A stretch of DNA of 39,458 nucleotides from a virus. Every line of letters begins with the position of its first letter. Position 1 is the first letter of the stretch. The notes beneath the pieces are model-generated. The model worked only from the letters and a program-made list of their open reading frames with translations. It made no database searches and was not told the origin of the DNA. Both the position numbers and the translations under genes were made by a program. Positions 13,929 through 19,593 of the stretch are shown in pieces. Where the stretch lies: positions 1-39,458 of the IMG/VR virus record IMGVR_UViG_3300041809_000312, one strand, 5' to 3'.

Positions 13929-14104
13929 AGAAAGCACGCCAATAGCCCTAAAGAGCTATAGACGTGCTCTTGCCGGATGCAACGTTTGTGTTTGAGTACG
14001 ATAGATAATAGTAATACCACACGTACTATAAGTACCGCGACGGGTGGTACTCCCCAAACTGCTAGTACTTTTGGGGTAAAGTCGCCCCTGGGAGAAATAC
14101 GTAC
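13929..14104 (+). other. Structured non-coding leader with three hairpins
   Basis: Three inverted repeats follow in order: AGCACG/CGTGCT with inner ATAGC/GCTAT (13933-13968), AGTACC/GGTACT (14031-14051) and CCCCAAA/TTTGGGG (14052-14076). The last two are directly adjacent. GGGG of the last stem could instead pair with CCCC at 14085-14088. CTCCC at 14050-14054 is complementary to the GGGAG ribosome site at 14090-14094 of the next gene. This looks like a leader RNA that could switch access to that start, though no known riboswitch class is recognised. Confidence 0.5.
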
Positions 14105-14314
14105 ATGATAAAAAAACTCCAATGCAAATTCTTCGGTCACAACATTGTTAATCTAGATGGTAAAGATTTATACTTTTGCGTGCGGTGCGGGTGGGCCAAC
14201 AGCATCATTAAGTTAATAGAGTATCGGATGAATCAAGCACGGCTGTCTTTTGAAAATGCGTTGGATGCTAATATAAGGAACTCTTTCTATCCACCATGCG
14301 AAAAAAAGAAATAA
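14105..14314 (+). CDS. Small protein with CxxC zinc-binding element, 69 aa
   Basis: The product begins MIKKLQCKFFGHN and continues with LYFCVRCGWAN, giving Cys/His ligands C7, H12, C26 and C29 that could bind one zinc ion, as in small phage zinc ribbons. The C-terminal half is helical and ends in Lys residues. A GGGAG lies ten bases before the ATG and may be hidden by upstream RNA structure. Function unknown. Confidence 0.75.
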   Translation: MIKKLQCKFFGHNIVNLDGKDLYFCVRCGWANSIIKLIEYRMNQARLSFENALDANIRNSFYPPCEKKK

Positions 14315-14484
14315 AAAACATAATAGAAGACGGCTGGCAGGCGCGCACGGAAGCGCGGAAAGCACGTGCGGCGCGGGCGTCAGAATTAACCAAAGAGTGG
14401 AAAAAGAAAGAAAAATTAATAGGAAAAGGATTGCTTTCGGAGCCGGAGCGGCAGGCACACTACCAAGGCACGGCTCACGTGTAA
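14296..14484 (+). CDS. Very basic helical protein, 62 aa
   Basis: The frame overlaps the previous gene by 19 bases and encodes a Lys/Arg/Ala-rich helix (WQARTEARKARAARASELTKEWKKK). Such composition suits nucleic-acid binding. There is no recognised family and no good ribosome site, so translational coupling is likely. The sequence composition could also arise by chance in this GC-richer patch, hence moderate confidence. Confidence 0.55.
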   Translation: MRKKEIKNIIEDGWQARTEARKARAARASELTKEWKKKEKLIGKGLLSEPERQAHYQGTAHV

Positions 14485-14513
14485 GTGGTTGGAAAGACAG
14501 GCCCGTAAACTTC

Positions 14514-14543
14514 TGGACAAACGACTGTACTCTATGGTATACT
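14514..14543 (+). promoter_or_regulatory. Second rightward promoter with extended -10
   Basis: TGGACA (14514-14519) is followed after 18 bases by TATACT (14538-14543), preceded by TGG. The block CTATGGTATACT matches the -10 region of the promoter at 13120-13148 in 11 of 12 bases. Transcription would start near 14550, almost at the ATG at 14549, so the first product would be nearly leaderless. Confidence 0.65.
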
Positions 14544-14548
14544 CTAAG

Positions 14549-14719
14549 ATGAAAAAGAATACTTTACCGCAGACCACTGATGAATCTTATGCACGTTTAA
14601 GAATTATTGATAGTCCTTTACATAAGTTGCTGCATAAGAAAGATACCGGACGTGCCGATAATCAAGCCGGAAGTACAGAAAGTGCTTCGGGCGGCGGGAT
14701 TAGAGAAAAGCGAGAGTGA
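14549..14719 (+). CDS. Short frame preceding the small terminase; possibly its N-terminus
   Basis: The ATG lies at the predicted transcript start. The first 32 residues (MKKNTLPQTTDESYARLRII, then DSPLHKLLHKKD) look protein-like. The rest (AGSTESASGGGIREKRE) looks like out-of-frame sequence. The following gene in the +1 frame starts making sense at just that point (PDVPIIKPEVQKVL). A single-base change or a +1 shift near 14645 would join both into one small-terminase-like protein. It is either a separate leaderless peptide or the front half of that protein. Confidence 0.45.
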   Translation: MKKNTLPQTTDESYARLRIIDSPLHKLLHKKDTGRADNQAGSTESASGGGIREKRE

Positions 14720-15035
14720 AGGCACAATCAGTGAAAAGCTTTCACGTGCGGGTTTGTCAGACGATGAACTCGCAGAAGAATTAGTTTTACTTGCTAAGAA
14801 TTCGGGAAATGAGGCACTGCGTTTACGTGCCATTGAGACAGCACTTAAAATAAAAGGTGCTCTCAAAGACCAACCTTCCTCAGTTGTTCCTTCCTTCACA
14901 ATCGTAATTCAACCTTTTTCAGCTAACTCTGCTCCCGAAGGACCGAATCCTATTTTATTTCCACGTGTGCTCGTACAACAGCCTCTGCAACAGCAGTCTA
15001 ATATTGATAATAATATAAATAAGAAAATGGACTAA
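14652..15035 (+). CDS. Probable terminase small subunit, 127 aa
   Basis: From a GTG the protein reads MPIIKPEVQKVLRAAGLEKS and then two helical blocks, ISEKLSRAGLSDDELAEELVL and NEALRLRAIETALKIKGALKD, with a C-terminal FTIVIQPF strand and PILFPR. The DEELAE...LRAIE.ALKIKG layout is that of small terminase subunits in several short-tailed phages. These oligomerise on phage DNA and feed it to the large subunit. The start is uncertain: a TTG at 14607 or fusion with the upstream frame are alternatives. It is separated from the large terminase gene by 4.5 kb of accessory genes. Confidence 0.6.
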   Translation: MPIIKPEVQKVLRAAGLEKSESEGTISEKLSRAGLSDDELAEELVLLAKNSGNEALRLRAIETALKIKGALKDQPSSVVPSFTIVIQPFSANSAPEGPNPILFPRVLVQQPLQQQSNIDNNINKKMD

Positions 15036-15037
15036 CT

Positions 15038-15331
15038 GTGTCTACTCTAACACCTACTGAAACGACTCCTGCTAAGAAAGCAACACCGACATCGAATGTA
15101 CCTATTATTTTTAAAAATCTTTATATTCTATTCTACCGTCACGGTATGAATGCTAACCTCACGAAAGGATTTTATTGTGAAGGTGGGCTGCACGAAGCAC
15201 AAAAGCGTGCAAAGAAGCATTGTGATATTATGAATTATCGTTATATCTTCTTACGCACAATGGTGTGTGATCTTGATGCTGAAGAAGAGTATAAACTTCA
15301 TGGAGCACGTGAAGGGGAAATCATCCCCTAA
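15038..15331 (+). CDS. Hypothetical protein, 97 aa
   Basis: A GTG two bases after the previous stop opens the frame. The N-terminus is Thr/Pro-rich and probably disordered. The core has FYRHGMNANLTKGFYCEGGLH, then a helix with QKRAKKHCDIMNYRYIFLRTMV and an acidic end. Similar small proteins occur in podovirus genomes without assigned function. A cytoplasmic globular fold is likely. Confidence 0.75.
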   Translation: MSTLTPTETTPAKKATPTSNVPIIFKNLYILFYRHGMNANLTKGFYCEGGLHEAQKRAKKHCDIMNYRYIFLRTMVCDLDAEEEYKLHGAREGEIIP

Positions 15332-15337
15332 GAACTT

Positions 15338-15550
15338 ATGCCACACGTTCAAGTTGCTCAAACACCAGCTCACGTTAAGTCACTTACTGAATTTAGAAAT
15401 AAACTAACTATCTTAACACTTTGCGCATCACTCAATAAGACTGATGATATCCATTCTATATCAGAAGAAATACTAACTGATATAGAAAATCTTCGAGATA
15501 ATCAATGGTCTGACGGTTATGCGAGAGGTGTTGAAAGTGTTAACTCATAA
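15338..15550 (+). CDS. Small helical hypothetical protein, 70 aa
   Basis: The protein is mainly helical (LTEFRNKLTILTLCASLNKT, ISEEILTDIENLRDNQWSDG) with no transmembrane segment. No family recognised. It starts six bases after the previous stop and contains, in another frame, the ribosome site and start of the exported gene that follows. Confidence 0.7.
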   Translation: MPHVQVAQTPAHVKSLTEFRNKLTILTLCASLNKTDDIHSISEEILTDIENLRDNQWSDGYARGVESVNS

Positions 15551-16118
15551 GAAACTGTACGTCGGGCTTTTTTTAACTGTTAGCACTCTTTTAGCTCAGT
15601 CCCCCTCAGCTCCTACCGTCCAACCTCCCAGTTATTTTGCAAATTCAGGTGTTCGTTACAATTACTATGACAAGGCTCTGACGGAAACTACTAACTTCGG
15701 TTTTCGTTTTACCTCAAATAGCACAGCTTCAGTTGGTTCAACTCCGGCAAACAGTTTTTGGGTTAAAGTGTCAGTTGACGCTACACCACGTTCTCAAGCG
15801 AGTAGTGCGGGATTAAGAGTTAGTGCTGCTTATTTTCTTAAAACTATTAATCACGTTTCCTTCTTTTTTGATGCCGGGCCGGGAATTCAGACTAGTTCAT
15901 CTAATACAGTTAATACAACAACTCCTACTTCACTTACTCCTAATACCGTCGCGAATTTATTGGGTAGCATCGGTGGCGGAGGTGGTTTTATTTGGAATGT
16001 CTGCAAGACTTTTAAATCCTCTTTTAACTGTAACTTAGTTGGTGACTATGATATCCTAGCCGTCACGTCACAATCCGTGAAGCCGGTTATTGGTATTTAC
16101 TTCGGAACGAGTTTCTAA
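15537..16118 (+). CDS. Exported protein, possibly a small outer-membrane beta-barrel, 193 aa
   Basis: I choose the GTG at 15537 because AGAGG lies eight bases upstream and it gives a textbook signal peptide (LTHKKLYVGLFLTVSTLLAQ) with probable cleavage at Ala-Gln. The mature part has alternating strands with aromatic residues (SGVRYNYYDKALTETTNFGF, GLRVSAAYFLKTINHVSFFF), a Gly-rich turn and a C-terminal GIYFGTSF ending in Phe, as in outer-membrane barrels. An ATG at 15519 is the alternative start. A surface or exclusion role is possible but unproven. It opens the accessory block of exported proteins. Confidence 0.7.
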   Translation: MLTHKKLYVGLFLTVSTLLAQSPSAPTVQPPSYFANSGVRYNYYDKALTETTNFGFRFTSNSTASVGSTPANSFWVKVSVDATPRSQASSAGLRVSAAYFLKTINHVSFFFDAGPGIQTSSSNTVNTTTPTSLTPNTVANLLGSIGGGGGFIWNVCKTFKSSFNCNLVGDYDILAVTSQSVKPVIGIYFGTSF

Positions 16119-16355
16119 ATGAGCCTACCATCCATGTTCGAGGGAACCATCGTAAAGACTATTATCGATAAAATAGCAAAATCCGAGCCGCGCACAACAG
16201 TTCTAGGTTTTGTATTGGCAGGTGTGATAGCTGCACAGGTTGATTATAGTAAACTCATGCAGAAAGATCCTGTTCAAATTGGTAACTTGATAGGGGCTAT
16301 CGTGACGGCTCTTTTGGGTTATTACACGAATAACAAGTCAATCAAGACTACTTAA
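16119..16355 (+). CDS. Putative holin with two membrane spans, 78 aa
   Basis: The ATG follows the previous stop directly. Residues about 27-41 (TTVLGFVLAGVIAAQ) and 53-69 (QIGNLIGAIVTALLGYY) are two hydrophobic segments joined by a short polar turn, and the C-terminus is charged. Size and topology match class II holins, which open the inner membrane at lysis. No endolysin was found nearby or elsewhere, so the lysis role rests on topology only. A simple membrane accessory protein is the alternative. Confidence 0.6.
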   Translation: MSLPSMFEGTIVKTIIDKIAKSEPRTTVLGFVLAGVIAAQVDYSKLMQKDPVQIGNLIGAIVTALLGYYTNNKSIKTT

Positions 16356-16367
16356 AGGAGAAGATGA

Positions 16368-16583
16368 ATGACAAGATGTAAAGTTATTTGTGACAAGAAA
16401 ACAATCTATCCAACAGGTGGAGAGTTATCTTTTAGAGCTGTTATTAATGGATCTCCAGAAAATGAGCTCTTTTTTAAATATACACCTAATGGACAGATAA
16501 CATTAAGTGTAGTCAGTCCTGAAATCCTTGAACAATTTGTTCCAGGACAAGAATACTACGTTGATTTTACTGGTTTAATTTAA
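16368..16583 (+). CDS. Small beta-rich hypothetical protein, 71 aa
   Basis: A strong AAAGGAG lies upstream of the ATG at 16368. The product is mainly strands (RCKVICDKKTIYPTGGELSF, ITLSVVSPEILEQFVPGQEY) and resembles small beta proteins common in phage genomes, of unknown function. It has no signal peptide. The strong ribosome site suggests good expression. Confidence 0.75.
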   Translation: MTRCKVICDKKTIYPTGGELSFRAVINGSPENELFFKYTPNGQITLSVVSPEILEQFVPGQEYYVDFTGLI

Positions 16584-16587
16584 CCTA

Positions 16588-16785
16588 ATGCCCTCTGTTA
16601 GTGTTAAACAACGTGAGTTAATGGCGATAGCAGAACACCATCCGTCTGAGGTATCTGCTAAGAATCGTGGTGTTCTTAAAATGTCTCATCAACAGTTACA
16701 TGATTTTGCGTCTACAAAGGAAAGTAGCTTACCTGAGAAGGTAGCTAAAGGATATAGTAAATTGAGGAAAAAGAAACGTGGCTAA
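16588..16785 (+). CDS. DUF3008-like small phage protein, 65 aa
   Basis: The pattern MPSVSVKQRELMAIAEHHP, MSHQQLHDFAST and LPEKVAKGY matches the small DUF3008-type proteins frequently encoded in phage genomes, whose C-terminal half has a 'DFAxTK...LPxKV' signature. The function of the family is unknown. The C-terminus is strongly basic, so nucleic-acid or virion association is possible. It overlaps the next gene by eight bases. Confidence 0.75.
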   Translation: MPSVSVKQRELMAIAEHHPSEVSAKNRGVLKMSHQQLHDFASTKESSLPEKVAKGYSKLRKKKRG

Positions 16786-17359
16786 GAAGGAAAAAAAGCT
16801 TTCTCGTATTATTATACATCTTCATCACCCGGAAGACGAAGATCATGAAGGATTTCATATTGAACATGAATATACGGAAGGTGCATCGGGTAGTTATGCA
16901 ATGCCCGAACGCCAAGGAGTTTTTAAGCATCACGGAGAAGTGATGCAACATGTTCATGAGCATATTAAAGATCATGGTCCTAATGTGCAAGAAGAATTAG
17001 TAGATCAGCATTCTTATGAACAAGGTGAGCATGACGCTGTTGAAGCAAAAGAACATGAGCACGCCTGCGCTTTATGTGATGATACGGGTGGTAAGGAAGC
17101 ACGAAAAGAGGAAGCACACCCAAATATTGTTAAACACGGTTTTGAAAAAGGTACATCTAACGCTTTTGGCAAGGGTGAAAAAAAGAGTAGTGGCGGTCAT
17201 TCCAAAGAACACCCTGGTTTTAAAGCTGTAGCTAATAAGATTTCTGGTAAAGAACATCTTGGTGCAAAAGCGGCAAGTGCAATTCTAGCTGCACGTACAC
17301 GTGGGGCTAGTGGGGCTGCTCATAAAGCTAATCCACGTTTAAATAGAGTTAAGGGTTAA
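16778..17359 (+). CDS. His-rich protein with basic Ala-rich C-terminal domain, 193 aa
   Basis: The GTG start has GAGG upstream. The first 110 residues are extraordinarily rich in His, Glu and Asp (HLHHPEDEDHEGFHIEHEY) and end in CALCDD, a likely metal-binding region. The C-terminal part, HPGFKAVANKISGKEHLGAK and AILAARTRGASGAAHKANPR, resembles a short domain repeatedly found in phage proteins of unknown role ('GFKAV...AILAA.TR.AS..A..NPRL'). It may bind DNA or metal, perhaps as a virion-associated protein. No catalytic motif is seen. Confidence 0.75.
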   Translation: MAKKEKKLSRIIIHLHHPEDEDHEGFHIEHEYTEGASGSYAMPERQGVFKHHGEVMQHVHEHIKDHGPNVQEELVDQHSYEQGEHDAVEAKEHEHACALCDDTGGKEARKEEAHPNIVKHGFEKGTSNAFGKGEKKSSGGHSKEHPGFKAVANKISGKEHLGAKAASAILAARTRGASGAAHKANPRLNRVKG

Positions 17360-17371
17360 GGGTTAGTATCA

Positions 17372-17800
17372 ATGAGATTAAAACTTATAGCGGCTTTACT
17401 TTTGCCTCTGGGCTTAGGAATGGCCCAATGTGCATCTGGTTATAAATATATAGTTAACTGTCAGACGGCTGCACGATATTGTGCTCCAGTTTATGATTCC
17501 ACACCTGTTTGTCAAACTCCTATTGTTGTAACTTCACTTCCCACTACGTGTGTAATCGGTGACGTTGTTTCAGTTACTACTAATAGTAATGGTCTAACCG
17601 TGGGCCTGTATATGTGTTCCAGCACTAATACATGGACTTCTGTTAATCCTATTAATAATCTTACTCTTTCCTCTTGTAATGGTACTCTTGCATGGTTTGG
17701 TGGTACGGCAGCGTGTTTAAATAAAACACCTCTTTCACCACTCGTGAAATCATCTTTGTGGCCAGCTTGTAATCTTGTTATTAATACTTATTGTAATTAG
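17372..17800 (+). CDS. Secreted Cys-rich protein, 142 aa
   Basis: The N-terminus is a clear signal peptide (MRLKLIAALLLPLGLGMAQ) with cleavage expected at Ala-Gln. It does not fit a lipobox. The mature part contains ten Cys spread over the whole length, an even number that would allow five disulphides in the periplasm or outside. Short motifs such as CVIGDVVSVTTNSNGLTVGL suggest a beta fold. No family recognised. It is one of four neighbouring exported proteins and could interact with the cell surface. Confidence 0.75.
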   Translation: MRLKLIAALLLPLGLGMAQCASGYKYIVNCQTAARYCAPVYDSTPVCQTPIVVTSLPTTCVIGDVVSVTTNSNGLTVGLYMCSSTNTWTSVNPINNLTLSSCNGTLAWFGGTAACLNKTPLSPLVKSSLWPACNLVINTYCN

Positions 17801-17816
17801 TAAAAAGAGGAAAAGA

Positions 17817-18263
17817 ATGAAGAGACTGACGTTAGGAATTTCTTTACTGCTACTTATTGCTTGTACGCTTTTTGCTCAGGGACCGACGACCGTACAGCAA
17901 ACTGCACAAAAACTTGACGCTGCATTAATGGCGCAAGCTGCTCATGCTGCTGGTACTTTAACTTTGACTCCACTCGGGAGCCAATCTATCTATATTTATG
18001 AAATTGATATTACTAATTGTGCGGGTGCCTCTGCTGTAAGTGCGGCAGCTCAAACTGCTGTAACCACTACAAATCTTCCTGGAACTCCCCAATGGCAGAT
18101 GGGTTCTGGAACTACAGCGGGAAACTGCATTCAGAATATTGTTGTTACTTATCCTACAGGATTAAAAGCAACAGTTCCAGGAACTGCGGTAACTGTTGTT
18201 ATTCCTGCTTTTGCTACTAACCAAGTTATTGGTGTTAATGTAGTTTATAGTTCGGCTCCGTAA
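17817..18263 (+). CDS. Secreted protein, first of a paralogous pair, 148 aa
   Basis: The ATG at 17817 has AGAGG upstream, which decides it over an earlier in-frame start. The signal peptide MKRLTLGISLLLLIACTLFA is followed by Gln. The LIAC inside it also fits a lipobox, so a lipoprotein is possible. The mature chain has VQQTAQKLDAAL, LTLTPLGSQSIYIYEIDITN and VVTYPTGLKATVPGTAVTVV, all with counterparts in the next gene. Two Cys are conserved between the two and may form a disulphide. The fold is probably an all-beta sandwich. Function unknown. Confidence 0.8.
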   Translation: MKRLTLGISLLLLIACTLFAQGPTTVQQTAQKLDAALMAQAAHAAGTLTLTPLGSQSIYIYEIDITNCAGASAVSAAAQTAVTTTNLPGTPQWQMGSGTTAGNCIQNIVVTYPTGLKATVPGTAVTVVIPAFATNQVIGVNVVYSSAP

Positions 18264-18275
18264 GGATCTTTCGAT

Positions 18276-18740
18276 ATGAAGAAACTTACGCTGCTTCTCT
18301 TGTTTGCTGTTAGTCTTATTTTTGCACAAAGTCCGTCGAGTGTTCAGCAGAGTGCAACAAAGCTGGACGTCGGGCTTTTTAATCAAAATACAGCTACTAG
18401 TGCTACTACTCTTACTCTTACACCTCCCGGTTCACAGTCTGTTTATATTACACAGATAGATATTAGTAATTGTCAGGATGCAACAGGAATCGCGGCAGCG
18501 GCTGCCCCAACTTATATTACTTCTACAAATTTGGGCGGCGCACTTGCAGCAAATTCACTCTCCTGGATGATGGGTTCGGGCCTGGTTACTGGTACAGGAT
18601 CTTGTGTTCAATCTTATTCCATCACATATCCTACTGGGATGAAATCGACAATTCCCGGCACGCCAGTAACTATTATAACTCCTACTTATATTACCCATCA
18701 AACCATCCGTGTTAGTGTTACTTATTTCTTTGCTCCGTAA
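18276..18740 (+). CDS. Secreted protein, second of a paralogous pair, 154 aa
   Basis: Signal peptide MKKLTLLLLFAVSLIFAQ with cleavage before Gln. The mature protein repeats the plan of its upstream neighbour: VQQSATKLD, LTLTPPGSQSVYITQIDISN, then TYPTGMKSTIPGTPVTII and a final VSVTYFFAP. It differs mainly by an insertion in the central Ala/Thr-rich region. The tandem pair must come from a duplication. A hairpin with the character of a terminator follows seven bases after the stop. No known family is recognised. Confidence 0.8.
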   Translation: MKKLTLLLLFAVSLIFAQSPSSVQQSATKLDVGLFNQNTATSATTLTLTPPGSQSVYITQIDISNCQDATGIAAAAAPTYITSTNLGGALAANSLSWMMGSGLVTGTGSCVQSYSITYPTGMKSTIPGTPVTIITPTYITHQTIRVSVTYFFAP

Positions 18741-18746
18741 GAAAAG

Positions 18747-18767
18747 GGGGTGCCTTATTAGCACCCC
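18747..18767 (+). terminator. Probable transcription terminator or attenuator
   Basis: GGGGTGC-CTTATTA-GCACCCC forms a perfect seven-pair GC-rich stem right after the secreted-protein pair. The following sequence TTCGGCATTTT is only moderately T-rich, so termination may be partial. It separates the exported block from the genes leading into the packaging module. Confidence 0.6.
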
Positions 18768-18794
18768 TTCGGCATTTTACTAAAAGGAGAAAAC

Positions 18795-19076
18795 GTGAAT
18801 CCACTATCAATCAACTCGTTGGGTGTTATCGTGAATTCGGATGGTAGTATTTGGTGGGGAAATGCTTTTGTAGTTCCCGTACCGTGTGCTCTTAAGAATC
18901 CACCTGTTCCACCTTCGTATGCTTTTCGGGTGGTCACATATCCATTAGTTGATAAAGATGGCAAAACATGGCCTAATGGTTGTGTTATCGTGAATGAAAA
19001 TAATGGTGGTGTATTAACTCAAACTTGTATGTCTTTGCAAGATTTTAATGATAAGTTTGTTGTGACGGTCCAGTAA
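18795..19076 (+). CDS. Hypothetical protein, 93 aa
   Basis: AAAGGAG five bases before a GTG defines the start. The protein has a beta-type sequence (GVIVNSDGSIWWGNAFVVPV, GCVIVNENNGGVLTQTC), two Cys after the first strands, and no signal peptide. No family recognised. It may be a small virion or scaffold-associated protein given its place ahead of the packaging genes, but that is inference. Confidence 0.7.
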   Translation: MNPLSINSLGVIVNSDGSIWWGNAFVVPVPCALKNPPVPPSYAFRVVTYPLVDKDGKTWPNGCVIVNENNGGVLTQTCMSLQDFNDKFVVTVQ

Positions 19077-19078
19077 GT

Positions 19079-19192
19079 ATGTATACTCTAATGTGTGATA
19101 GTCATTATATTTACTTTTGTCATACTAATAACAAACGTATTGTTTGTCGAATGCTTCGATCAGAATTTGAGAGACTTGTGAAAGAGAAATAA
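19079..19192 (+). CDS. Small hypothetical protein, 37 aa
   Basis: The ATG follows the previous stop by two bases and the frame ends three bases before the next gene, filling the gap exactly. The peptide, MYTLMCDSHYIYFCHTNNKR and onward, is Tyr/Cys-rich followed by a charged helix (RSEFERLVKEK). Gap-filling and composition support translation, but there is no ribosome site and no family. Confidence 0.5.
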   Translation: MYTLMCDSHYIYFCHTNNKRIVCRMLRSEFERLVKEK

Positions 19193-19195
19193 AAC

Positions 19196-19420
19196 ATGGC
19201 ACGCCTACAAGCTCTAAAACAACAACGATTTTTAGAATCCTCAGCTTCTCCTATTAGCTCTGCACAAGCTGAAGGATCTGATGGCGTGCCGAAATTTCAC
19301 CCTTTGAAGAGTTCTGGGCCTGTGTTCAAAGCATCAAGTATGATACATTCTCTTCGTGTGAAAAAACCCACGATGCCTCATTCTGTTAAGATGCCATCGA
19401 TTCACATGCCAAAGATATGA
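19196..19420 (+). CDS. Small basic hypothetical protein, 74 aa
   Basis: The protein is basic and low in hydrophobic residues, probably disordered, with a Lys/Pro/Met-rich ending (VKKPTMPHSVKMPSIHMPKI). Short disordered proteins just upstream of the large terminase are common in phages. No function is assigned. Its TGA overlaps the ATG of the next gene. Confidence 0.65.
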   Translation: MARLQALKQQRFLESSASPISSAQAEGSDGVPKFHPLKSSGPVFKASSMIHSLRVKKPTMPHSVKMPSIHMPKI

Positions 19421-19593
19421 GTACACGTATATCACCTGATTTCATAGCGGCTATTCAGTCGAAGCCTGATGGACCTAATGAAGTATTGTTTGAAGATGAT
19501 TCTATTATCGTCAGGCGTCAGAATAAAATTGTAATGATTGAAGGTAAACCTATTAATCCTGTTTTCATATATCCCGAAGATTTAGAAGATTAA
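19417..19593 (+). CDS. Small hypothetical protein, 58 aa
   Basis: The ATG overlaps the previous TGA (ATGA) and the TAA overlaps the ATG of the large terminase (TAATG). The coupled arrangement strongly suggests a real gene. The product has paired strands (NEVLFEDDSIIVRRQNKIVM) and an acidic end. Family unknown. A small cofactor of packaging is possible. Confidence 0.7.
   Translation: MSTRISPDFIAAIQSKPDGPNEVLFEDDSIIVRRQNKIVMIEGKPINPVFIYPEDLED

Noticed and set aside
13904-14140. Minus-strand 78-codon frame over the parS-like region
   Set aside because: No ribosome site, covers multiple palindromes, and runs against the direction of the arm.
14213-14458. Minus-strand hydrophobic 81-codon frame that looks like a membrane protein
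   Set aside because: Complement of a Lys/Arg/Ala-rich coding stretch, which produces a false hydrophobic frame; it would be the only minus gene in the right arm.
18747-18767. Classical rho-independent terminator
   Set aside because: The stem is good but the T-run after it is interrupted by CGGCA, so only a probable or partial terminator is claimed.
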